Shown here piece by piece: positions 51,779 to 60,211 of a stretch of 64,000 bases of DNA (positions are counted from its first letter, which is position 1; each line of letters begins with the position of its first letter). The notes under the pieces were generated by a model. The model searched no databases, was not told the origin of the DNA, and saw only the letters and a program-made list of their open reading frames with translations. This DNA is from Nakaseomyces glabratus. Lineage: Eukaryota; Ascomycota; Saccharomycetes; Saccharomycetales; Saccharomycetaceae. Both the position numbers and the translations under genes were made by a program. The stretch covers positions 372,001 to 436,000 of the forward strand of contig NC_088954.1 of assembly GCF_010111755.1 (NCBI RefSeq). The letters run 5' to 3'.

Positions 51779-53278
51779 ATGGGGTTGATAACAGAAGGTG
51801 TACAGAGGAGCATACGGATAAGTTCCGCCGCGTTATATCTGGTGCTGACGCTGGTATCGATACCGATATCGTTTAAGATTGGTGGGCTGCAGTGTGGGCT
51901 CTCCTTCACAGTTACGCTGTTCAATCTATACCTTATATCGACTACGCTGTCGGTGCTGGCAAGGCGAAGCTGTAACAGAGGATACGTGTTCGCCACAAGC
52001 ATATTATATTACTCACAGCACTTGGTTATTGCACCATTGCTGTTTCTGTTTCTTTCCGGGTTCTCCAACGAAGAGTTCAACAGGTTTCTGTCGCCCGTGG
52101 GCTCTTATCAGGAGCTTGACCCAGATGGATCGTTCCTAGACCTGCTCAAGCACAGGATACTGATGGCCACCACCGCGGAAAATAGCAAGAACTGGACGCT
52201 GTACTACTACTACTTCAAGTTCATCGTACAGCCTTGGCAATGGCTGCTGTCGTACTCAACACCGTTCTTCACTCTGCTGGAGGGCTTCTTCACTATCCTG
52301 GCTATCCAGGCCATCGGCGAGACGAACAAATGGCTCTCCTACGAAATGAACTCTAACACTTGGATTATCACGTCTCTGCTGGTCTCAGGTGGGGTCATTA
52401 CAGGGTCCCTGTACTACCTGTACAGGATATACGTGACTCCCATCTGGAAACTAACTATCCAGTCGGCATCCCTGTTGGGTTTCGTGTTATCGATCGTATT
52501 CTGTCTGGGCTTGTACGGGATAATAAGCAGAAAGGGTTCAGTGATAGAAAGCTCCTTGTTCTTTGCCTATATCGTACGTTGCATCTACGAGATATCTCCT
52601 AAATTAGCCACCAGAGCCACCGAGGAAATACTGGACCTGGTAAAGGACGTCTGGCAAACCCACCAAAGAAACCTGTTGAACAGAGATAACTTGCTAGCAT
52701 ACTACCATAATGTGGTCCTGAAGAACGCTGAGATGGTATGGGAATCCTTCATCCTTCCACGTTCCAGGTCCCTAAACGCCATGGAGAAGATAAGATTTTG
52801 GTTAGATGTCACCCCAGTATGGAAATTCTTTAAGAATTTCACAGTGAGTGTGCCATCGTCAATTGTCGAGCTGGTGTCGGTAACATACAAGATGGCTTCA
52901 GAATCTTTGTCCCCTGCTGTTATCGTTAATCTATGCTTTAGAATTCTAATTTTCTACTCCGCTACAAGAATTATTCCAGCATTACAAAGAAGCTCATATA
53001 AGGAGCAGAGGCAAAGTCGTCGCATCTTGAAATTACTTTACTGGTATAGTCCCTGCGTTTTGATTGCAATGTACACACACTTGATTCTACAATACTCTGG
53101 AGAACTAAAAAGAGAACTATGTCTATGGGGCTGTACTTCTAACTGGTTTGGTTCAAAGGATCAGCCAAGGATCGTTACGGATTCATGGAGTTTCTGGAAC
53201 TGGTGTAACATTTTTTGGACTGTTTTAGTGTATGCTAATGAGCTGATTGGCACTCAAGCACCAAATGAACTGACATAA
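51779..53278 (+). CDS. ICE2: ER membrane protein Ice2
   Basis: 499-residue polytopic ER protein; S. cerevisiae Ice2 (YIL090W) is 491. It supports ER inheritance and cortical ER organisation, and restrains conversion of phospholipid to storage fat by acting on the Nem1-Spo7 / Pah1 pathway. About eight to ten hydrophobic segments, e.g. AALYLVLTLVSIPISFKIG (~16-34), HLVIAPLLFLFLSGF, WIITSLLVSGGVITGSLYYL and SLLGFVLSIVFCLGLYGII. Divergent from UTP25, as in S. cerevisiae. Confidence 0.94.
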   Translation: MGLITEGVQRSIRISSAALYLVLTLVSIPISFKIGGLQCGLSFTVTLFNLYLISTTLSVLARRSCNRGYVFATSILYYSQHLVIAPLLFLFLSGFSNEEFNRFLSPVGSYQELDPDGSFLDLLKHRILMATTAENSKNWTLYYYYFKFIVQPWQWLLSYSTPFFTLLEGFFTILAIQAIGETNKWLSYEMNSNTWIITSLLVSGGVITGSLYYLYRIYVTPIWKLTIQSASLLGFVLSIVFCLGLYGIISRKGSVIESSLFFAYIVRCIYEISPKLATRATEEILDLVKDVWQTHQRNLLNRDNLLAYYHNVVLKNAEMVWESFILPRSRSLNAMEKIRFWLDVTPVWKFFKNFTVSVPSSIVELVSVTYKMASESLSPAVIVNLCFRILIFYSATRIIPALQRSSYKEQRQSRRILKLLYWYSPCVLIAMYTHLILQYSGELKRELCLWGCTSNWFGSKDQPRIVTDSWSFWNWCNIFWTVLVYANELIGTQAPNELT

Positions 53279-54285
53279 AGCGCTAATAGTATACTTGATA
53301 ACCATATAGGCGATCAACTAGCATATTAATGTGGCCGAAATCAAAAACTCGTCTATGACCAAATAAAATGGATGAGGTGAATAATGATGAATTTATATAG
53401 CAACCTATGCTAAATGAAGCAAGTCATTGTCACATAAATGAACTTTATTAGGTAATGCATGTTGCCTCGGATTCTATTAGATTTAAGGAGGATCTTTGAC
53501 AAATCTTATCTAGGAGTTGATTTGAAGTTGTATTACCAGCACTATTAATTCATTTGGAAGTTCGACATAGGCCAATTTTTCCATTTTATTACACCAGCAT
53601 AGAAATTGGGGCATGAGCACCTTCTGTATTATCTGCCATCTTGGTCAACAAAGAGAGGTGTCTTCATATATAAAGTAGATCGAGACAGAATATTGACCGA
53701 GAAAGCCCTTATCGGAGCTCTTTTGGCAAGTTTGCATAGATTGTCTGGGTTCATATTTTATTGTCTATCGATTTTACATTCGTCATGGATTAAGCTTATG
53801 GTTTTCTTTTGACGAGTTATTTCATAGAGATACAAAACATTTAGCAGTAAGTTTTATGGTAATCCTATTACTTTTAGCGAGAATAAGTCCTCAAGCAAAG
53901 CACATTGCTACTAAGATAACATGCACTCTTTTGCAATTATAATTATGGATCAATATCCATTTGTAACTATACTTTTTAATCAAAAAGCATATTGAACAAC
54001 TACTATACAATATGGTAGTACAGGCAATATACTAATTAGGAAACATACATATTTTAGTTAGATAAAGCAACAACTTGATCTTTAGTAATATTATGATGCA
54101 AAAATCCAAAACGACATAATACTTTTTGTAAAGTGAGGCTAATATTATAAAAAGTACCTGGAATCCAAAAAAAAAAAATACAGATGGTTGAACACAAATA
54201 CAAATAAACTATAACAGCTGAATTTCTGAATTTCTTCGACAAGGTCATCTAATAGATTTGTATTGTATTTCAAGCATAAAAACAC
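53279..54285. other. 1-kb gap ICE2 / tRNA-Val
   Basis: AT-rich. No LTR or Ty remnant was recognised near the tRNA gene. A 64-codon minus-strand frame (54054-54248) with a hydrophobic stretch includes an oligo-A run and is probably chance. A 68-codon frame near 53606 has no ATG. Confidence 0.5.
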
Positions 54286-54292
54286 AAAAAAA
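54286..54292 (-). terminator. Pol III terminator of tRNA-Val
   Basis: T7 on the minus strand (A7 as written), 5 nt after the tRNA 3' end. Confidence 0.85.
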
Positions 54293-54297
54293 TTAAA

Positions 54298-54371
54298 TGA
54301 TTTCGCCCAGGATCGAACTGGGGACGTTCTGCGTGTTAAGCAGATGCCATAACCGACTAGACCACGAAACC
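54298..54371 (-). tRNA. tRNA-Val(AAC)
   Basis: 74 nt on the minus strand, starting GGTTTCGTGGTCTAGTCGG. Anticodon AAC at 54337-54335. Acceptor stem GGTTTCG / CGAAATC with one G-U pair and discriminator A. The T-arm has the B box GTTCGATCC. No intron. As remembered, equal or nearly equal to the S. cerevisiae tRNA-Val(AAC). The A34 would be edited to inosine. Confidence 0.97.
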
Positions 54372-54832
54372 ATGTTAACTTGTTGAAAGTGACTTTAAGG
54401 CCTCCTACCTAGTAGGCTATATAATTATCACGTGATTGAATTAACGAACAATATTCTATAATTCCAATCTAAATAGACCAGATACAATAAGGGCGTTAAA
54501 ATGTTATATTAATTATGCAATTTTGAATTAGAAGTTATTCAGATGCTAAATTTATGAACTAGTTACTTCATAATGCACTGATATAAGAGAGGTTTACTGA
54601 TCAAAAACCCTCCAGCAAGAGAACGAATAAATTAATAAGTGCATAAAACATGATCTGGACACATTTAACATGATATGTGCTAGACCATTATAATAGTAAT
54701 CAAAATGAGTAAATTAATTTAGACACAGGATCAAATGACATATAAATTACAAGGGAATGAATGGATTTTTGTAAAGTAAACGGTATAGACAGATTTTAAT
54801 ATTGAATATCTTAAATGGGAGAAATTTCGATT
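54372..54832. other. Gap tRNA-Val / VPS20
   Basis: 461 bp of AT-rich DNA. The palindrome ATCACGTGAT (54427-54436), a Cbf1-type site, lies 56 bp upstream of the tRNA gene. No other feature seen. Confidence 0.6.
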
Positions 54833-55483
54833 TCATGCAGGTAAAGCTTCTTCTTTTTTGCTCTGAATTTCCGTGTTTTGTTGGGGATTGTTAATCCTTT
54901 CTACCTCATTCTTTTCTTTTTGTCTATTATCGAATGCGGGTAGTCCTTCTGTAGTAGGCAGTTCTGGTAAACCATTTACTTCCTTATCTAGCTGATCTAA
55001 TTCACGATCTAGTTCGTCCTCAAAAGTGTTAGTACCAACAACACTATTCGCCAAGGCATTATCGACCTCAGCTTGATACTCGATCTGATCCTGTACATCA
55101 TCCATAAGCTTGTCAACATCTTTGAACTCAGCATTTAGTTTTTTTAATATTTCATTACCTGTCTGTAAGCCTGAGACGAACTCTTTTTCTACCATCTTGA
55201 ACTCTAAGGTAGAAACCATGTTTTCAAGGTTTATTAGCTGATCTGAAGCTTGTTGAAGGAGGTGCTCTTGGTAATGTATCTTTTTGAGTAGAAATCGTAC
55301 CTTGGTGTCTTTTTTGTAAGTCTTAGGATTATCATGTATGAGCTGTTTTAACCGGTCCTTCTCAATCGCTATAAGACGATCACTCTTCTTAGTATACTTG
55401 TGTATCTCATCCTTTGAACGTTTTAGTTGTAGTATGGCTTTATCCGTTTCTGTGATATGAACTTTGCTTGGTTTCTGGCCCAT
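54833..55483 (-). CDS. VPS20: ESCRT-III subunit Vps20 (CHMP6)
   Basis: 216-residue ESCRT-III protein that starts Snf7 polymerisation on endosomes during multivesicular body sorting; S. cerevisiae Vps20 (YMR077C) is 221. MGQKPSKVHIT gives the N-myristoylation signal (Gly2, Ser6). The helical core includes RFLLKKIHYQEHLLQQASDQ and NLENMVSTLEFKMVEKEF, almost as in S. cerevisiae. N-terminal half basic, C-terminal half acidic (FEDELDRELDQLDKEVNGL), as expected for the family. CTF18 lies upstream on the same strand, 350 bp away. Confidence 0.96.
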   Translation of the reverse strand: MGQKPSKVHITETDKAILQLKRSKDEIHKYTKKSDRLIAIEKDRLKQLIHDNPKTYKKDTKVRFLLKKIHYQEHLLQQASDQLINLENMVSTLEFKMVEKEFVSGLQTGNEILKKLNAEFKDVDKLMDDVQDQIEYQAEVDNALANSVVGTNTFEDELDRELDQLDKEVNGLPELPTTEGLPAFDNRQKEKNEVERINNPQQNTEIQSKKEEALPA

Positions 55484-55833
55484 GTTTTTATGGCTGTTAT
55501 ATTGTTATTAGTAGTTATATGACTGAATCTTCAAACAAATAGCTCCAGTTTCTTTTTTATAATTAGTGGTTACTGTTATTTGTGTGGTAACGTAGTATTT
55601 ACTTGGTTTTATTTCGTTAATCAGGTATCTGAAGTGCTAAGGATGTATGCAACATGAAAATATTTCGAATTTAGTGATAAAATTTAATGTTTTGGTCGAA
55701 GTGCATATCTTGAATAAGAGATGACTATTTAGTGTAGATGAATTTATAGAAGCTGATTGATTTTTTTCAGTTCAATTAATGCAGTATTGTTGCTAATGTA
55801 TTAAATAAATGTCTATAAATATAATTTAGATGC
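55484..55833. other. Gap VPS20 / CTF18
   Basis: 350 bp, AT-rich: VPS20 promoter and CTF18 3' end. Nothing else seen. Confidence 0.6.
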
Positions 55834-57999
55834 TTAACTCCATAGTGTTTCCCATGTAACTTTTTTTCTTACGGCATCCGAGAAACCTTCCTTATATTTG
55901 ATCCAGATCTTAACCTCTTCAGATTCATTATTAGTTGACTTATTTTGATCTGTTGTATTTTGTTGAATGGCAGTGTACTGTGATTTTAACATGTCAACCG
56001 TTTTATCATTATTAGCCTTTGAAAAGTTCTCAATACTAATCTTTTGTCTTTTGGAAGTTGTCTCTTCAACAGTAGACTTACCCTTGTTTGCTTCAACTTG
56101 ATTCAAATGTCTCTTCCGTACTTTGATCTCTTCTTGCTTTGCGAGAATCAGATTTAAATTGGCTGCCCTTTTGGTGGTGACTTCGTTCTTCTTCATCTCA
56201 TCGATAAGAACAACTTTATCAATTGGTGGTTCAATCATCAATACCCCTCTTGATGTGTAATGCTCTCCCCTAGTCTCCAGTAACTCTAACTGGAATAGGT
56301 CAATTAGATTGATTATGTTGTTGAGAACAGCCTGCTTTTTCTTTGCATCCTTTATCTTTGAGATATCAGAAGCAATCATAGAATCCAAATAAGGTAGAAT
56401 TTCAAAACCGAGGTCTTTCTTATTCATATTACTGGCTAATAAAGGTGAGAACGTTGATAGCTTTTTCATGATAGATTCTGTAATGCTCTCCACAGCTTTC
56501 CGTGCCTCGCGTTGTTCATAATCTGCATTCTTTATACGTTGATCGTCTTTATTGCTTATATCTCCGAATTTTTGATGGAAAACCATTGGCACTATAGCAC
56601 AGTATCTTAACAATTCACCGTTGTGCTCGAACATTGACTTAAACATCTGTTCATGGAAATATAACCAATCCGCCATCGCAGCAGGTTTCCGCAAACCACT
56701 ATCAGAATACTTGACATGAGGAAATAAAGTATGACAACCTGTGACAACTCTATCATAGTTATCTACTTTCTCAATTTTACGTGCCAATCTAATAAATTGT
56801 CTTTTATTGTCCAAATGCGGATCTTTTCTAAATATCTGGTTGACAATTTTGAACCAAGACAACGAAATATCTTTTAGTCCCAAAGTATCTTCTGAAACAT
56901 TGTCATTATTAGAAGTTTTATGATTTCCCTTTGATTGGAATTGTAAGTTATTCACACAGTTACGAATGTCACCTTCTGAGATATCAATTAGTTCATTAAT
57001 TGTTTTCATTCCCAAGTTGATCCTTTCCTTCATACATATGTGTGTGAGCCGTTCCCTTACAGAATTATCAGATGGTTTTCTCAGAGTGATAATTTCGCAC
57101 AAGGGTCTCAATTTCTCGAGTGCTGGGGCGTAGAGGTTATTACAAATGACAATGATTGGTCGCAGCAACAATTTTGGTCTGTATCTGTTTGATTTCCCGT
57201 TATTCTTGCCTCTTGCGTTTTTCTTCAGGACGTAATTATCAGTTGCTCTCTTATCTGCGTTTACAATATCGATCAGCACTTTCACAAACCCTGATTCCAC
57301 ACTACCATCGATCTCATCTGCTATCAGGCAGACGGGCTCCCCAGTGAAGCTGTGGTTGAATAGAGTGTTGTGAACTTTATCTCTTACCAAGGTACCAGCC
57401 CTTTCGTCACTTGCGTTGATCTCAGCAACAGAGAAACCAGCTTGCTTTGCCACTACGTGGGCCACGGATGTTTTACCGATTCCCGGTGGACCATTAAGCA
57501 TCAGTATGCGCTTCATGGGCCGCTCGAAGGGGTCAAAGTTCTCTTGTTCTTTGCTCTGATCCGGCTGCGGCAATTGCTCTTTGAACACAGCAAAGTTCCA
57601 CTGCCGCAGCCACTTTAGGATCCGTCTGTTGTTCTTCTCGTTCCCTACCAGATCCATGAACTTCTTGGGTCTCCACTTCTCCACCCATAAGGTACAATCC
57701 GGGCTGCGCTGGCCAGAGACTGTTTCTGCCGGCGCTGTTTCTCCGTTACTATCGTCACTGCGCGCCTCTATCCTATCTATCAAATGGGCAATGTTTATCC
57801 CGTACCCATCTTCCGCCTGCCACACTGCGCCATTGTACGTGGTAGTGGCACTTGCACTGGTAGTGGCTGTGGCATTGGCACTGGCCCGCTTCTCTAGCAC
57901 CACCGAGCCGCCTTTGCACCCGTTGAACACCAGCTTCTCGCCTTCGTCGCCAAACAGCACACTCCCGCCGAACCCGCTGAAGTTAGGCGCACCGTCCAT
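55834..57999 (-). CDS. CTF18: Alternative clamp-loader large subunit Ctf18
   Basis: 721-residue AAA+ ATPase; S. cerevisiae Ctf18 (YMR078C) is 741. Forms Ctf18-RFC with Rfc2-5, Ctf8 and Dcc1, loads or unloads PCNA at forks and supports sister-chromatid cohesion and the replication checkpoint. LWVEKWRPKKFMDLVGNEKN (~104-123) is the RFC box before the Walker A MLNGPPGIGKTSVAHVVAKQ (~167-186). Walker B is LIADEIDGSVE (~225-235); sensor region PIIVICNNLYAPALEKLRP. The C-terminal tail ends EGFSDAVRKKVTWETLW, the part that binds Ctf8-Dcc1 and Pol epsilon. Divergent from SEC14. Confidence 0.95.
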   Translation of the reverse strand: MDGAPNFSGFGGSVLFGDEGEKLVFNGCKGGSVVLEKRASANATATTSASATTTYNGAVWQAEDGYGINIAHLIDRIEARSDDSNGETAPAETVSGQRSPDCTLWVEKWRPKKFMDLVGNEKNNRRILKWLRQWNFAVFKEQLPQPDQSKEQENFDPFERPMKRILMLNGPPGIGKTSVAHVVAKQAGFSVAEINASDERAGTLVRDKVHNTLFNHSFTGEPVCLIADEIDGSVESGFVKVLIDIVNADKRATDNYVLKKNARGKNNGKSNRYRPKLLLRPIIVICNNLYAPALEKLRPLCEIITLRKPSDNSVRERLTHICMKERINLGMKTINELIDISEGDIRNCVNNLQFQSKGNHKTSNNDNVSEDTLGLKDISLSWFKIVNQIFRKDPHLDNKRQFIRLARKIEKVDNYDRVVTGCHTLFPHVKYSDSGLRKPAAMADWLYFHEQMFKSMFEHNGELLRYCAIVPMVFHQKFGDISNKDDQRIKNADYEQREARKAVESITESIMKKLSTFSPLLASNMNKKDLGFEILPYLDSMIASDISKIKDAKKKQAVLNNIINLIDLFQLELLETRGEHYTSRGVLMIEPPIDKVVLIDEMKKNEVTTKRAANLNLILAKQEEIKVRKRHLNQVEANKGKSTVEETTSKRQKISIENFSKANNDKTVDMLKSQYTAIQQNTTDQNKSTNNESEEVKIWIKYKEGFSDAVRKKVTWETLWS

Positions 58000-58714
58000 C
58001 TATTTATCCACCACCCTCTGTTAGCTCTCTTATTACTGTACCAATCCTCTTGGCAACACCAGTTCCTTGGGGAGGGGGGGAAGTGGGAAATATTCTTGTA
58101 GGAACACCTTGAGCGATAGAGATATACGAGTCAAACTAAATAACCGCCCAACGCCAGGAGAGACGCTCTCACTTGCCCATGGCCCACACCCGTAATCTCT
58201 TGGAAAAGCTAGAAACCAAGGCGGTCCCAGAAACCAGGTGACGCGTAAATTTGTATATTTATATACGTACGCATGTGACATACGTATATAAATATATATC
58301 TTTACGCGTACCATCATTATTAACGGATAACCACATGATACATCATTTAATACAAAACCATGTGATCTCTCCACACGTATAATACGATATGGTTTGTTGG
58401 TCTGCAAGTTACTGTCATTTGGGTGGGGGGGAGGAGGGCCGGGGGGGGCTACGGCCTTTTCTTCGGGTGCTGATGCCCAAATCTTTGTCTCTTAGCAAAG
58501 CCCTTCCCTACCCAGAAAGTCCCTCTTCCTCTGTGTGCTTTACGCACTAACAAAAGTGAAAAATTCAATGTTTTGCAAATTGTTTCACAAAACGTTCAAT
58601 TGGATTTCAATATTTCTAAACTTGATCCAATCTTTTGATCTTCCTACAGACTACACTGAAACAAGTACAACTGCAAGTGCACTGAAACAAGTTCATATAC
58701 AACAAACACACAAA
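58000..58714. promoter_or_regulatory. CTF18 / SEC14 divergent promoter with G-tracts
   Basis: 715 bp. G-rich motifs of quadruplex type lie at 58069-58087 and 58421-58448. Between them an AT-rich block with CATGTGACATACGTATATA (58273-58290), CCACATGA (58330-58337) and ACGCGT-like sequences (58242 and 58304). CA-rich leader just before SEC14. Confidence 0.65.
58421..58448 (+). promoter_or_regulatory. Potential G-quadruplex upstream of SEC14
   Basis: Runs G3, G7, G2, G3 and G8 separated by T, A, A and CC, 266 bp upstream of the SEC14 ATG. Fits the G3+N1-7 rule on the plus strand. Confidence 0.6.
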
Positions 58715-59623
58715 ATGGTTAGTGAAGCGGAGTTTTTGGCGTCTTACCCACAGAAGTGTCCGGCTGGTTCTCTTCCAGGCACTCCCGGCAACACTGACGA
58801 GGCCCAGGAAGGTGCTTTGAAGCAATTGCGCAGCGAGTTGGAAGCCGCTGGCTTCAAGGAGAGGCTAGACGACTCCACGTTGCTGCGTTTCCTGCGTGCG
58901 CGTAAGTTCGATGTCGCTTTGGCGAAGGAGATGTTCGAGAACTGCGAGAAATGGCGCAAAGAGTACGGTACCAACACCATCATGCAGGACTTCCACTACG
59001 ACGAGAAGCCTCTGGTTGCGAAGTACTACCCGCAATACTACCACAAGACCGACAAGGACGGCCGCCCAGTGTACTTCGAGGAGCTGGGTGCTGTGAACTT
59101 GACCGAGATGGAGAAGATCACCACCCAGGAACGTATGTTGAAGAACTTGGTGTGGGAGTACGAGTCCGTGGTCAACTACAGACTGCCTGCTTGCTCCAGG
59201 GCCGCTGGCTACTTGGTCGAGACGTCTTGCACAGTCATGGACTTGAAAGGTATCTCCATCTCCAGCGCATACAGCGTCTTGAGCTACGTCAGAGAGGCCT
59301 CATACATCAGTCAGAACTACTACCCAGAACGTATGGGTAAGTTCTACTTGATTAACGCCCCATTCGGTTTCTCCACCGCGTTCAGACTGTTCAAGCCTTT
59401 CCTAGACCCAGTCACCGTCTCAAAGATCTTCATCTTGGGCTCCTCTTACCAAAGCGAACTGCTGAAACAGATCCCAGCAGAAAACTTGCCATCCAAGTTC
59501 GGTGGTAAATCAGAAGTAGACGAAGCCGCTGGTGGCCTGTACTTGTCCGACATCGGCCCATGGAGAGACGCCAAGTACATCGGCCCTGAAGGTGAAGCCC
59601 CAGAGATGTTTTCCATGAAATAA
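58715..59623 (+). CDS. SEC14: Phosphatidylinositol/phosphatidylcholine transfer protein Sec14
   Basis: 302 residues from ATG 58715 ([19 protein letters not shown]); S. cerevisiae Sec14 (YMR079W) is 304. Exchanges phosphatidylinositol and phosphatidylcholine and keeps the diacylglycerol/PI4P balance needed for secretion from the trans-Golgi. CRAL-TRIO N domain: [20 protein letters not shown] (~48-67). Lipid-binding domain: [20 protein letters not shown] and [19 protein letters not shown] with gating helix. As I recall, the S. cerevisiae gene has an intron; none is needed here. The frame is open 60 codons upstream, but family homology starts at 58715. High codon bias. Confidence 0.97.
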   Translation: MVSEAEFLASYPQKCPAGSLPGTPGNTDEAQEGALKQLRSELEAAGFKERLDDSTLLRFLRARKFDVALAKEMFENCEKWRKEYGTNTIMQDFHYDEKPLVAKYYPQYYHKTDKDGRPVYFEELGAVNLTEMEKITTQERMLKNLVWEYESVVNYRLPACSRAAGYLVETSCTVMDLKGISISSAYSVLSYVREASYISQNYYPERMGKFYLINAPFGFSTAFRLFKPFLDPVTVSKIFILGSSYQSELLKQIPAENLPSKFGGKSEVDEAAGGLYLSDIGPWRDAKYIGPEGEAPEMFSMK

Positions 59624-60211
59624 ACTTGAAATCTTTACCAAAAAGAGAATAGAAAAGGAAAAAGGAAAAGAAAGAGACAAAGATTGCTATGCTGACTCCT
59701 TTTGAGTATCAAAAATCTTTCCCTCTTTCTTTAATTTAATCATGCATTTTTAGTGTATCTACAACGCAAAATTTTTCTTTTATGTTATACCCATTTTTTT
59801 TATTTCTAACTGTATTGTTAGTCCTTGTCGTGCAAGCTCTTTCTCGAGGCTATGCTTAAATCCCATAGACTGGAGATGTGTTTTCATAAACAAGCACTGA
59901 TGACTTTCATATATATAGATTAATTTTTCCCCCTTTAACTTTAAAAATTATAAAAATGATACAATAATACCACTATCAGTGTTTGTCTATCGTTCGCTAA
60001 TTGCATCAAAAGAATAATAGTTTTAAGTTCCAATGGTTATGTACATAAATAATTATAAGATAAACCCAAAACACAAACTAAAATAAAAAAAGATAAATTA
60101 AAAAATTTTAACTAAGGATGCAATATGTATATATTTTAGGTACAAGTCTCTTTCTTTTCATATACAGCAATATTGACTGCATTTTCTCATTTTTTTGTTC
60201 TAACCGGTAGA
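59624..60211. other. Convergent gap SEC14 / NAM7
   Basis: 588 bp of 3' sequence. A purine-only tract (AGAAAAGGAAAAAGG-like) at about 59641-59682 follows the SEC14 stop. AT-rich otherwise; nothing else seen. Confidence 0.6.

Noticed and set aside
54054..54248. 64-codon hydrophobic minus-strand frame near tRNA-Val
   Set aside because: It contains an oligo-A run and random-looking residues; no homolog known.
54427..54436. ATCACGTGAT as a centromere CDEI
   Set aside because: No CCGAA-type CDEIII within 150 bp on either side. More likely a Cbf1-type site near the tRNA gene.
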